Shown here: positions 56,049 to 64,000 of the stretch, piece after piece
How the letters are laid out: every line of letters begins with the position of its first letter
Position numbering within the stretch: position 1 is the stretch's first letter
DNA from: Eubacteriales bacterium mix99
Lineage (GTDB): Bacteria > Bacillota > Clostridia > Caldicoprobacterales > DTU083
DNA length: 64,000 bases
Direction: 5' to 3'
Assembly (NCBI GenBank): GCA_038396605.1
Contig: CP121690.1
Coordinates: forward strand, 714,500 to 778,499
Made by a program: the position numbers and the translations under genes
The notes under the pieces: model-generated
Told to the model about the DNA's origin: nothing
Seen by the model: only the letters and a program-made list of their open reading frames with translations
Database searches by the model: none

Positions 56049-57019
56049 GATTGGCAGATCCCTGAATTAACCACATGAAAGGGCGGACGTCCGTTGAAGA
56101 AATTCAGGATATTCCGGGCGCATTCCCATGCCATATGGATCCTGGTTTCTATTGTATCGGTGCCGATATGAGGTGTCAGGACGACATTATCCATCTTCAA
56201 AAGCTCCGGTGAGATAACGGGCTCCCTTTCATATACATCCAGGCCTGCACCGGCCAGCCTGCCCTGCTGCAGCTTCGCAGCCAGGGCCTTCTCCTCCACC
56301 ACCGGTCCTCTGGAAGTGTTGATCAGATAAGCGGTGGGCTTCATCAGGGAAAGCTCCCTCTCCCCGATCAAGTGGTGTGTCTCTTGGGTCAATGGTGTAT
56401 GTATAGTAATCACATCGGAGGATTTCAGCAGATCATCCAGCCGTTTGTAGACAGCACCCAGTTCCATCTCAATCACGGGGTCCAGGCGTTTGCGATTGTA
56501 ATAGGATACCGGCATGGCAAAGGCAGAAGCCCGCTTTGCAACCGCTCTTCCGATCCGTCCCATTCCGATAATGCCAAGCTCCTTGCCATACAATACATGG
56601 CCCATGTTCTTCATCATGCCCCACCGCGAGGCATCACCGTGCCGCAGCGCCCGATCACATTCGGAGATACGGCGCATGACAGAAAGCATCAGCCCCATGG
56701 CGACCTCTGCTGTGGCATCCGTTACGGCATCCGGAATGTTTGCAACAACAATTCCTTTTTCCGTGGCGGCCTGAATATCGATGGCATCAAAACCCGCGCC
56801 GTAGACGCTGATAATCCGAAGCCGGTCCGCTGCCCGGATCAGTCCGGCATCCATATGGATCCCTGCAGCAAGGATTCCATCGTAATCTGCGATAATCGGA
56901 AGCAGACTTTCCCTGGACATGGAGCCTTCCCGATGTATTGTCACTTCAAAATCATTTGCCAGGCATTGAAGCCCTTCCTCCGGGAGCGGATAAGTGACCA
57001 GTATTTTCTTTTTGCTCAC
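56042..57019 (-). CDS. D-isomer-specific 2-hydroxyacid dehydrogenase
   Basis: About 325 residues. NAD-binding GIIGMGRIGRAVAKRA, the arginine in INTSRGPVVEE, the acid in EREPVISPELL and the catalytic His in VLTPHIG are all present in order. It reduces 2-keto acids or oxidises D-2-hydroxy acids (glyoxylate/hydroxypyruvate-type sequence). I prefer GTG 57019, nine bases from GGGGGG; ATG 57028 is too close to that run, and the frame open to 57100 has no site. Confidence 0.9.
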   Translation of the reverse strand: MSKKKILVTYPLPEEGLQCLANDFEVTIHREGSMSRESLLPIIADYDGILAAGIHMDAGLIRAADRLRIISVYGAGFDAIDIQAATEKGIVVANIPDAVTDATAEVAMGLMLSVMRRISECDRALRHGDASRWGMMKNMGHVLYGKELGIIGMGRIGRAVAKRASAFAMPVSYYNRKRLDPVIEMELGAVYKRLDDLLKSSDVITIHTPLTQETHHLIGERELSLMKPTAYLINTSRGPVVEEKALAAKLQQGRLAGAGLDVYEREPVISPELLKMDNVVLTPHIGTDTIETRIHMAWECARNILNFFNGRPPFHVVNSGICQSK

Positions 57020-57159
57020 AGCAGACATCCCCCCATAAATGACAGGTTCATTCGTAAAACATGATATGCCGATCCCTGTTGGTAATAGAAACATTTCCAT
57101 GCATATGCAGGCATTTATTTATAATATACTATCCTGATGGGGGAAATACAAGGAAAAGT

Positions 57160-58224
57160 TCAATCCGCTGCTTTATAGTCCGGATGGATTCCGCTGACCT
57201 TCCCTTTCAGACCTTTGCTGAAATAAAGCTTTTTATCCTGCGTGATGAGCATAGCCGGAACCCCCATCTGATCGGCAAGCTTCAATCCATCCTTCACGCC
57301 CAGGATAAACAGGGAAGTCGTCAATGCATCGGCGCCGATCCCGTTTTTCGTCAGAACCGTTGCACTGATCACCCCATTGTTGGCCGGATAACCGGTCTGG
57401 GGATCAAAAATATGATGATACCGTTTCCCCGTTTTCTTGTAGACTTCCGTCATATATCGCTCATAATCCCCGGAGGTAACCACGGCTTTTCCTTTGGTCT
57501 CCACCACGGCAACATGCTTGCGCTTCTTTTTGTCCTCTTCCATCCTGGGATTCTGGATTCCAATCCTCCAGGGTGTGCCGTCCTCTTTTCCGTTGACAAC
57601 TGCAATATTTCCGCCCAGGTTGACCAGTGCATGGGTCACCCCATTCTTTTTCAGGATCCGGACAGCTTCATCGCCTGCATATCCCTTTGCAATGCCGCCC
57701 AAATCCAGGCCCATCCCTTCCGTCTCCAGAAAAACCGTTTTCTTCTCCTTGTCCAGCTTTACCTTTTTATAATCCACCAGGGAAAGTTTTTCCTTAATTT
57801 CCTCCCTGGCCGGAATCCTCTGATTTTCTTTTCCGATATTCCATAAGCTGCTGACGGGCAGCGTGGTAATGTCAAATGCCCCGCTGGAACGCTTTGCATA
57901 CTGCAGAGCCTTCTGAATCACAAAAAGGGTATCAGAATGGACCGGAACCGGCTGCTTTCCTGCATTTCTGTTGATCCTGGACACATCGCTGTCCTCCACG
58001 GTAACGCTCATTCGCCGTTCAATCTCCCGGATCCTCTCCCTGGCTGCATTCAGTGCATCCCCTGGATGATCTCCTCCCGAGACTGAAAAAGTGATATAGG
58101 TATCCATGGCAAACAAATTGTCCTGCACTGGTTCGGTATTCTTTCGGCAGGATGTCGTACCCGTCAGTATCAGTGCGATCACCAATAACAGCCGGATCCC
58201 CGAACCAAGCCTTTTTTTCGTCAT
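57160..58224 (-). CDS. apbE: FAD:protein FMN transferase, lipoprotein
   Basis: 354 residues. Signal peptide with lipobox TTSC. Flavin and metal motifs in order: AMDTYITFSV, GLDLGGIAKGYAGDEA, NLGGNIAV, TSGDYERY, HIFDPQTGYPAN and GADALTTSLFILG. ApbE attaches FMN through a phosphoester to threonines of extracytoplasmic redox proteins such as RnfD/RnfG or NqrB/C. No such target gene is in the window. Single gene. Confidence 0.94.
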   Translation of the reverse strand: MTKKRLGSGIRLLLVIALILTGTTSCRKNTEPVQDNLFAMDTYITFSVSGGDHPGDALNAARERIREIERRMSVTVEDSDVSRINRNAGKQPVPVHSDTLFVIQKALQYAKRSSGAFDITTLPVSSLWNIGKENQRIPAREEIKEKLSLVDYKKVKLDKEKKTVFLETEGMGLDLGGIAKGYAGDEAVRILKKNGVTHALVNLGGNIAVVNGKEDGTPWRIGIQNPRMEEDKKKRKHVAVVETKGKAVVTSGDYERYMTEVYKKTGKRYHHIFDPQTGYPANNGVISATVLTKNGIGADALTTSLFILGVKDGLKLADQMGVPAMLITQDKKLYFSKGLKGKVSGIHPDYKAAD

Positions 58225-58589
58225 TTGATTTCTTTCCTTTCCAGGTTTATCCCTGCCCGTTCCCCGTATTGCCCGGTTCTTCCATCTTCCTCCGCTTCCC
58301 GGCCCTTTGTCCCTTTCGCTCCCCGCCTGTTCTTTTCTTCTTTTTGTTTCTTCATATGGCAGTCTCCTTCTTATCCTATTATCTTAGCATAAAGGGAATT
58401 TCCGGGCAATTCATTTTGCATTTTCATATTTGCAAAAAAGCCAAAATAATTTTGTAATTTATGCAGGAATTTTAAAATTTATATAGAATAAGTAGCTTGT
58501 TTGTGTAATTGTGTATAATTCTTACATAAGTACTATAAAACAAGAAAATTCGGTAAAATATACTTTATGCGTAAGAAGGTTGAAAAGAA
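58225..58589. other. 365-bp intergenic region between divergent apbE and Spo0E-like genes
   Basis: AT-rich toward the plus-strand gene, with the perfect palindrome AATTTTAAAATT (58468-58479) and a TATAAT word near 58515 without a good -35. No gene or RNA recognised. Confidence 0.4.
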
Positions 58590-58781
58590 ATGGAAACAAT
58601 GATGGATAACTTTATCGTGAATGAACAGGTAATTGAGAATTTACGCGCTCATCTCAATCAGCTGATTGCAGACCACGGGGAGGATGAGCTGCTTCATCCG
58701 GATGTCGTCGAGTTCAGCCAGTTGCTTGACAACTTCATCTCTGCATATACCGTCTCCAATCTGGAACACAATCAACAATAA
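58590..58781 (+). CDS. Spo0E-like aspartyl-phosphate phosphatase
   Basis: 63 residues forming a helical hairpin. The family pattern is clear: VIENLRAHLNQLIADHG in helix 1, and DVVEFSQLLDNFISAY in helix 2, where SQ.LD is the catalytic signature. Spo0E proteins remove phosphate from Spo0A and hold back sporulation. AAGAAGG precedes the ATG. The last codons and stop (CAACAATAA) are the start of a 22-bp tandem repeat. Confidence 0.85.
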   Translation: METMMDNFIVNEQVIENLRAHLNQLIADHGEDELLHPDVVEFSQLLDNFISAYTVSNLEHNQQ

Positions 58782-58838
58782 CGGAGGGCTGCCTCAACAA
58801 TAACGGAGAGCTGCCTCAACAATAACGGAGAGCTGCCT
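58773..58838 (+). repeat. Three tandem 22-bp repeats at the end of the Spo0E-like gene
   Basis: CAACAATAACGGAGGGCTGCCT (copy 1, 58773-58794) is followed by two copies with A for G at one position (58795-58816, 58817-58838). The unit includes the gene's last two codons and stop, so it likely arose by duplication of the gene end. Confidence 0.92.
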
Positions 58839-58893
58839 CATGCTCATGCAGGACAGACAGAATCAGCGGCGGGGTAATGGAAGATACCCGTCC

Positions 58894-59352
58894 TTATTGT
58901 TGTGTTTTTGGTTTGGAAACGGAGCTGTCCGGAGAGGATCCGTCTACTGCAGACTGCAGTTTTCGGTACAAAGCCTCCGTTTCCTCCGGTTTTTTGAAAT
59001 TCAGGACAATCCACTCATTCCCCGTATGCATCAGAATAAAGGGGCCTCCGGTGGAAAACGAAATGAGTCTCGTTTTCCCCAGCTCTTCCAGTTCATAAAC
59101 CCCCCTTCTGGTAATGCCGAGCAGATTCATACCATTTGTCCTGGACTTGATCCGGGGCAGTAGCTCCCTCAGCTCAAGCCGGTCAATGTCCTCTATTTGC
59201 ATCCCCGCTCCGTATAAACCGGTTATCCTTACATAATTTTCACTTATCATCACCTGAGGAGGCTTGGTGCCGATATAGAGCAACAATACCAAAAGAACGA
59301 CAATCGTTATATTGAAAAGATATTGCAGCGCCTGATCCTTTTTGTTTTGCAT
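58894..59352 (-). CDS. Membrane-anchored PH-domain-like protein
   Basis: 152 residues. One helix at residues 12-29 (LFNITIVVLLVLLLYIG), then a beta-rich domain: VMISENYVRITGLYG, LELRELLPRI, GVYELEELGKTRLISF, FILMHTGNEWIVLNF, and a closing helix. This order matches bacterial PH (YdbT/YyaB-type) domains of unknown function. Start ATG 59352. The tail is Ser/Pro-rich. Confidence 0.65.
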   Translation of the reverse strand: MQNKKDQALQYLFNITIVVLLVLLLYIGTKPPQVMISENYVRITGLYGAGMQIEDIDRLELRELLPRIKSRTNGMNLLGITRRGVYELEELGKTRLISFSTGGPFILMHTGNEWIVLNFKKPEETEALYRKLQSAVDGSSPDSSVSKPKTQQ

Positions 59353-59680
59353 CGTTCCTCCTTCTCATACGCCGGGTCTGCATTCCGCGGATCCGGCAAA
59401 AACGGCAGCCGGGGCCCCAAAACCAGGAGTAAGACAGCGTGATTGTGAAAAGCCTGCATATAAAGTATACACTAATATTATCGTCAAACCATCAAAAATA
59501 TTTATAAACCACAAAATGGATTTTGTAACAAACTTCTGCTCTTTTGATTTCCGTTTTTTGCCTGTTCTTATCTTTGGAAAATCAACACGGAAGCAGGAAA
59601 GCTTCCGGATATTTTCAGGCTAGAAAACGTCCGACTTTGGAATAATAATTGTATCAAACAGATAAAGGAGTGAATTCATC
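59353..59680. other. Intergenic region, no gene seen
   Basis: Contains the palindrome ACAAAAT-GG-ATTTTGT (59511-59526), perhaps an operator or hairpin, and AT-rich DNA before the next small gene. Confidence 0.4.
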
Positions 59681-59842
59681 ATGAAACGCAGAAAACCTGT
59701 AAGAAAAATGATGTCGGAATTCTCTGAAGAACTGGGAGTGACCGCTCACAAAAGAAACAAAATGGGAATTGGATTGCTGGTCGCTGCCGGTGGGATTGTT
59801 GGATACAGCCTGGTACGTGGAGCTATGAATCGGACGAAATAG
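59681..59842 (+). CDS. 53-residue single-helix membrane peptide
   Basis: ATG 59681 follows AAAGGAG by nine bases. A basic N-terminus (KRRKPVRKMM) and a short acidic stretch lead to one helix (MGIGLLVAAGGIVGYSLV) and a basic end. The ribosome site, the charge pattern and a terminator just after it support a real gene. No family is recognised; it resembles short YtxH-like or DUF3918-type peptides in layout only. Confidence 0.7.
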   Translation: MKRRKPVRKMMSEFSEELGVTAHKRNKMGIGLLVAAGGIVGYSLVRGAMNRTK

Positions 59843-59890
59843 CAAGCAAAGGAGCAAAAATTCAGGCAGGGATAATATCCAAAAATTTCA

Positions 59891-59916
59891 GGAGGCTGAC
59901 AAAGCCTCCTTTTTTA
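59891..59916 (+). terminator. Intrinsic terminator of the small membrane peptide gene
   Basis: GGAGGC (59891-59896) pairs with GCCTCC (59904-59909), followed by a run of T. Confidence 0.88.
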
Positions 59917-60005
59917 TTGTCTTGCCGCATTTCCGTCTATTTCCATCCATGCATGACCTTCCTGTCCGCCGAAGAGGATATCCATAAATATCCATCAACA
60001 TTTTC

Positions 60006-60034
60006 TTGACATCCCCGCTCCGGGGCATTATACT
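60006..60034 (+). promoter_or_regulatory. Promoter of the MarR-ABC exporter operon
   Basis: TTGACA (60006-60011), 17-bp spacer, TATACT (60029-60034). The spacer itself holds CCCCG/CGGGG. Confidence 0.8.
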
Positions 60035-60040
60035 ATTAAC

Positions 60041-60048
60041 AGTTAACT
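60041..60048. promoter_or_regulatory. Candidate MarR operator
   Basis: The palindrome AGTTAACT sits at the predicted +1 within TTAACAGTTAACTAGCTAA; a related ATTAACTATTA follows at about 60064-60074. AT-rich dyads of this kind over the start of transcription are typical MarR sites. Confidence 0.5.
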
Positions 60049-60195
60049 AGCTAATGATTATGGCATTAACTATTATTATTATACAAATGTTACCCAATCA
60101 TGCCGCTGTAAAAATACAGAAAAATATATTACGCCGATGTATTCCGTACTGCAACGGGGTCCATCCGTCCAGAAATCCGGCAGGAGGTGAAAAGA

Positions 60196-60675
60196 TTGGA
60201 GCAATCCATGAAAAATAAAAGTGACGGGGTGTCCACCGGCAAGGAAATATTACATCAGATCATTTGCTTTGCCATGAAACACCGAACCATCATGCAGAGC
60301 TATCTGGATAAAACAGGGGTTTATCAGGCACAGCACCATTTACTGATGAGAATTTCCCACAATTGTTTTGCGTCCCAGAAAGATCTTGCGGAATCCATGG
60401 AAAAATCCCCGGCAACCGTGGCCGTTTCCCTGAAAAAACTGGAAAAGGGGGGTTACATCACGCGGACCACAGATAAGACGGACAACCGGCTGAACCATAT
60501 CCGCATTACCGGAAAAGGAAATGCAGTCGTGGAGAAAAGCAGGCAGATTTTCATTACTTCCGAGCAAAGAATCTTTCAGGGACTGACAAAGGAAGAACAA
60601 AGCAGCCTTTTGCTGCTGATGCAAAAGCTGAATGCCAACCTCACAGGGATGGAAGAGGAGATAAGGCCAAAATAA
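60196..60675 (+). CDS. MarR-family transcriptional regulator
   Basis: 159 residues. The winged helix lies at about 50-115: NCFASQKDLAESMEKSPATV and SLKKLEKGGYITRTTDKTDN, with the Asp-Arg type wing typical of MarR. I take the TTG at 60196, eight bases after AGGAGG; GTG 60187 overlaps that site, and ATG 60208 is an alternative. It heads the operon with the two exporter genes and probably represses it. Confidence 0.9.
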   Translation: MEQSMKNKSDGVSTGKEILHQIICFAMKHRTIMQSYLDKTGVYQAQHHLLMRISHNCFASQKDLAESMEKSPATVAVSLKKLEKGGYITRTTDKTDNRLNHIRITGKGNAVVEKSRQIFITSEQRIFQGLTKEEQSSLLLLMQKLNANLTGMEEEIRPK

Positions 60676-60725
60676 GGTTCGGGAATCAAACAAGGTCATG
60701 CTTGTGGTAAGAAAGGACAGAATGT

Positions 60726-62465
60726 ATGAAAGAATACTGGAAATATGCAAAGCCATACCTTTCATCGATGATCATCGGGCCCATTCTGATGATTACGGAG
60801 GTAATCGGTGAAATCATTATGCCGCTGCTGCTCAGCAATATTATAGACAACGGAATCCTTGGCAGCCGCAGTACCTCCTATATTATGTCAATGGGTGCCG
60901 CAATGGTGGGAACTGCCCTGGCCATGCTGCTGGGAGGCACAGGCGGAGCTTTTTTTGCCGTTCGGGCTTCCTCAGGATTTGCCAATAACCTGCGAAAGGA
61001 TATGTTCCATAAAATACAGGAATTCTCTTTCTCAAATATTGATGAACACAGCACCGGATCCCTGGTGACGCGGCTGACCAACGATGTCACCCAGCTTCAA
61101 AATATGATGCAGATGATGCTGCGCATGGCCCTTCGAGCGCCGGGAATGCTGATCGGCGCGCTGATTATGGCCATCCGGCTGAACGCCAGACTGGCCACGG
61201 TCATCCTGTTTATCATCCCACTGCTGGCAGCAGCGATCTACCTGATCATTCGAATCGGTTTTCCCCGGTTCACCATAATGCAGAAGAAGCTGGATGCGCT
61301 GAATACCGCCACCCAGGAAAACCTGACCAATATCCGTGTGGTCAAGTCCTTTGTGCGGGAGAGCCACGAAGAGGAGAAATTTCAGAAAGCCAACAGGGAT
61401 CTGAAGGAAAAAACCATTCATGCCATTAAAGTCGTCATCTTTACCATACCTGTCATGACCCTGGCCATGAACATTGCGACTCTGGCCGTGGTATGGTTCG
61501 GAGGAAACCAGATTATTGTCGGCAGCATGAAAACCGGCGTTCTGATCGCATTTATAAACTATGTGACTCAGATTTTGATGTCCCTGGTTATGATATCCGC
61601 CATCATATTGAACGGGTCAAGGGCCCTGGCATCTTCAAAGCGTATTGACGAAATCCTGCATACCCATGTGGATCTTTCGGATGAAAACGCCTCCCGAAAA
61701 GACCAAATCGTCCGGAAAGGCCAGATTGCATTCCGGAATGTTTGTTTTCGTTATTATAAAAACAACAGGAAGTGGGTTCTGCAGGATATCAATCTCGACA
61801 TTGAGCCGGGCGAGACCGTGGGAATCATTGGCTCCACCGGATGCGGCAAAACTACACTGGTGCATCTGATTCCAAGACTATATGATGTCGATTCGGGAGA
61901 GGTCCTGGTGGATGGAATCAATGTAAAGGATTATTCCCTGAAAAACCTCCGCAGCGGAGTCAGCATCGTTCTTCAGAACAACGTTCTGTTCTCCGGCACC
62001 ATTCGGGATAATCTGATGTGGGGCGACGAGGATGCAGATGAGGAAACCATTACCCACTTTGCAAAAAGTGCGCAGGCACATGATTTCATTACGCTATCCC
62101 CCAATGGATACGATACCGAACTGGGTCAGGGAGGCGTCAACGTTTCCGGAGGGCAGAAACAGAGGCTGTGTATCGCCCGGACGTTATTGAAGCGGCCCAA
62201 AATCCTCATCCTGGATGACAGCACCAGTGCAGTGGATACGGCAACCGAATCCAGGATTCAGGAAAATTTTAGCAAGGACCTGCTTCATACCACGAAGATC
62301 ATCATTGCGCAGAGAATTTCCTCCGTGATGGACGCAGATAAAATTGTAGTGATGGACGAAGGAAAGATCACCGATATGGGGACCCATTCCGAGTTGCTGC
62401 AAAGCTGCGAAACATACCGGGAAATCTACAGCTCGCAGATGGATAAGGCGGTGACCGCCTCATGA
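60726..62465 (+). CDS. ABC exporter half-transporter with degenerate catalytic site (BmrC/YheI-like)
   Basis: 579 residues: six helices (1-310) and an ATPase domain. Walker A is GSTGCGKTT near residue 370, the signature VSGGQKQR, and Walker B ILILDDSTSAVD. The residue after the Walker B Asp is Asp where an active site has Glu; this marks the weak site of heterodimeric exporters such as BmrCD or TM287/288. The switch His is replaced in IIAQRISSV (Gln). Partner is the next gene, overlapping by 4 bp. Confidence 0.92.
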   Translation: MKEYWKYAKPYLSSMIIGPILMITEVIGEIIMPLLLSNIIDNGILGSRSTSYIMSMGAAMVGTALAMLLGGTGGAFFAVRASSGFANNLRKDMFHKIQEFSFSNIDEHSTGSLVTRLTNDVTQLQNMMQMMLRMALRAPGMLIGALIMAIRLNARLATVILFIIPLLAAAIYLIIRIGFPRFTIMQKKLDALNTATQENLTNIRVVKSFVRESHEEEKFQKANRDLKEKTIHAIKVVIFTIPVMTLAMNIATLAVVWFGGNQIIVGSMKTGVLIAFINYVTQILMSLVMISAIILNGSRALASSKRIDEILHTHVDLSDENASRKDQIVRKGQIAFRNVCFRYYKNNRKWVLQDINLDIEPGETVGIIGSTGCGKTTLVHLIPRLYDVDSGEVLVDGINVKDYSLKNLRSGVSIVLQNNVLFSGTIRDNLMWGDEDADEETITHFAKSAQAHDFITLSPNGYDTELGQGGVNVSGGQKQRLCIARTLLKRPKILILDDSTSAVDTATESRIQENFSKDLLHTTKIIIAQRISSVMDADKIVVMDEGKITDMGTHSELLQSCETYREIYSSQMDKAVTAS

Positions 62466-64000
62466 GTCCTATGACTGAGGAGAAAAAAGAGGCGCTGATT
62501 AAAAGATACGGAAGTCAGTATACTACGACGGAACAGCCGGCGCCCAACGGCAAGGGATTCAAACGGGGAAAATCAAGGAAAAGAGGGCCGGGGGGCGGCG
62601 GTATGACCGGGACCAAACCGAAAGACGCCAAACTGACCATCCGACGGCTGTTTTCTTATCTTGATCAGGACAAACTGAAAATGGTTCTTGTCTGTATCTG
62701 TGTGCTGATCAGCTCCGTGACCGCACTGGCGGGCGGTTATATTCTGCGGCCCATCATCAATAATCTGGCAGACCCACAGCTCTCTGCAAAGGCAAAGGCA
62801 TATGGGCTCCTGATGGGTGTGGCTGTCATGGCGGCGATTTATCTTATCGGTGTCCTGAGTTCCTATCTCCAGATGAGAACCATGATGAATGTTTCAGAGA
62901 GTGCCTTGTACCATATCCGGGAGGACCTGTTCCATCAAATTCAGAGGCTGTCCCTGCGGTTTCATGACACCCATTCCCATGGCGAAATCATGAGCCGGTT
63001 CACCAACGATCTGGATGTAGTCAGCCAAATGTTGAGCAATACCCTGCCGCAAATCTTTTCCGGTGTTGTATCCATTATCGGCACCCTTATCCTGATGTTT
63101 TATACAAACTGGATCCTGGCGCTGCTGGTCATTTTGACCGTCCCGGGAATGGCTCTTGCAGGTGGTGCCATTGCCAGACGGAACCGGCAGTATTTCAGGC
63201 AGCAGCAGCAGTCCCTGGGTGCAGTAAACGGATATGTTGAAGAGACCATGACCGGTCAGAAGGTAGTAAAGGTGTTTTGCCATGAAGACACCGCCATAGA
63301 GGAATTTGATGCCATCAGCGATGACCTACATGACAAACAGGCCCGGGCACAGTTTTTCGGCGGCATTATGGGTCCGGTCATGGGCAGCCTGAGTCAGGTC
63401 AGCTATGCCCTGGCAGCCGTAGTAGGCGGCATTCTTTGCCTGACTGCCAACTTCGATATCGGCGGCCTGACCATTTTCACCAACTATGCGAGGCAGTTTT
63501 CCAGGCCAATCAATGAACTGTCCATGCAGGTGACGACGATCTTTTCTGCCCTGGCCGGAGCTGAGCGGGTCTTTGAAGTCATGGATGCAGACCCGGAAAC
63601 CCCGGATTCGGAGAATGCCATTGCAATCTGTTCCGAATCGGAAAGGGTGGAAGACGCTCAGCCCATAAAGGGCAGAGTGACCATGGAAAACGTCAGCTTC
63701 GGATATACTCCGGGCAAGACAATTTTAAAAAGCGTAAATGTCACGGCGGAACCGGGGCAGAAAGTGGCCTTTGTCGGCTCCACAGGCGCAGGCAAGACCA
63801 CCATTACCAATCTGATCAACCGGTTTTACGACATGGAAGAAGGAAAGATCACCATTGACGGCATGGACATCCGGAACATCCGGAAGGATTCCCTGCGAAG
63901 CAACATTGCCATGGTTCTGCAGGATACGCATCTGTTCTCCGGAACGGTCATGGAAAATATCCGGTACGGACGTCTGGATGCAACGGATGATGAAGTGATC
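62462..64000 (+). CDS. ABC exporter half-transporter, partner subunit (runs past window end)
   Basis: First 513 residues visible. ATG 62462 overlaps the previous TGA (ATGA). A 55-residue polar, Lys/Gly-rich N-terminal extension precedes six helices (from LKMVLVCICVLISSV). The conserved loop YVEETMTGQKVVKVFCHE and Walker A GSTGAGKTT are present, and the Q-loop MVLQDTHLFSG follows; the rest is outside the window. Together with the preceding subunit it should form a drug- or peptide-exporting heterodimer. Confidence 0.92.
   Translation, partial: MSPMTEEKKEALIKRYGSQYTTTEQPAPNGKGFKRGKSRKRGPGGGGMTGTKPKDAKLTIRRLFSYLDQDKLKMVLVCICVLISSVTALAGGYILRPIINNLADPQLSAKAKAYGLLMGVAVMAAIYLIGVLSSYLQMRTMMNVSESALYHIREDLFHQIQRLSLRFHDTHSHGEIMSRFTNDLDVVSQMLSNTLPQIFSGVVSIIGTLILMFYTNWILALLVILTVPGMALAGGAIARRNRQYFRQQQQSLGAVNGYVEETMTGQKVVKVFCHEDTAIEEFDAISDDLHDKQARAQFFGGIMGPVMGSLSQVSYALAAVVGGILCLTANFDIGGLTIFTNYARQFSRPINELSMQVTTIFSALAGAERVFEVMDADPETPDSENAIAICSESERVEDAQPIKGRVTMENVSFGYTPGKTILKSVNVTAEPGQKVAFVGSTGAGKTTITNLINRFYDMEEGKITIDGMDIRNIRKDSLRSNIAMVLQDTHLFSGTVMENIRYGRLDATDDEVI

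Noticed and set aside
58773-58838. Could the 22-bp repeats be a CRISPR array?
   Set aside because: They are directly adjacent with no spacers and duplicate the end of a coding sequence.

Overview
The window looks like chromosomal DNA of a spore-forming anaerobic Firmicute, most likely a Clostridia (Eubacteriales) member. The grounds are strong AGGAGG ribosome sites, frequent GTG/TTG starts, a Spo0E-type phosphatase, meso-diaminopimelate dehydrogenase, the fhs-fchA-folD one-carbon set, many oligopeptide-type ABC importers, and an ISLre2-family element. Most of the window is ordinary, moderately GC-rich chromosome. About 11.3-15.7 kb is visibly more AT-rich and is a small accessory island.

Layout. 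1-5.0 kb (minus): a five-gene sulfur operon (sulfonate/taurine-type ABC permease, binding lipoprotein and ATPase, a YeeE/TsuA-type sulfur transporter, and a CoA-disulfide-reductase-like flavoprotein cut by the window edge), with a near-consensus promoter and a palindrome at the predicted start of transcription. 5.1-10.9 kb (minus): a complete oligopeptide ABC importer. 11.0-16.2 kb: the island, with a small lipoprotein, two MerR regulators with 19-bp-spacer promoters in their regions, a MATE pump, a MerR gene split by an in-frame stop, an IS1182-like remnant, tRNA-Ser(CGA) and a broken copy of it. 16.4-23.8 kb (plus): the whole F1Fo ATP synthase operon. 23.8-30.2 kb (minus): pstSCAB-phoU-phoB-phoR behind a Pho-box-like promoter, ending 4 bp from atpC. 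30.4-36.9 kb: SGNH hydrolase, a second MATE pump, a TPM-like/PspA envelope pair, tadA, a sugar nucleotidyltransferase and ddh. 37.05-38.94 kb: an intact ISLre2-type insertion sequence with inverted ends, a 9-bp target duplication and a large hairpin RNA candidate behind its transposase. 39.1-42.3 kb: fhs-fchA-folD. 42.5-51 kb: a SHOCT-like small protein, pepC, a second OppABCDF-like importer (possibly for oligosaccharides) and a VanY-type carboxypeptidase. 52-59.9 kb: cold-shock protein, nitroreductase, tRNA-Arg(CCT), NUDIX hydrolase, Gfo/Idh oxidoreductase, GNAT, D-2-hydroxyacid dehydrogenase, ApbE, Spo0E-like, a PH-domain-like protein and an unlisted 53-residue membrane peptide. 60.0-64 kb (plus): MarR regulator and a heterodimeric ABC exporter, the second half cut by the window end.

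The most unusual points are: the PstS-like protein, whose two halves are in circularly permuted order; the 135-nt nested hairpin in the 3' part of the ISLre2 element; the MATE pump whose MerR regulator has lost its effector domain to one stop codon; the apparent CTG start of atpB; and the AtpE rotor subunit with an aspartate in helix 1 as well as the helix-2 glutamate. No CRISPR array, prophage or plasmid origin was seen.
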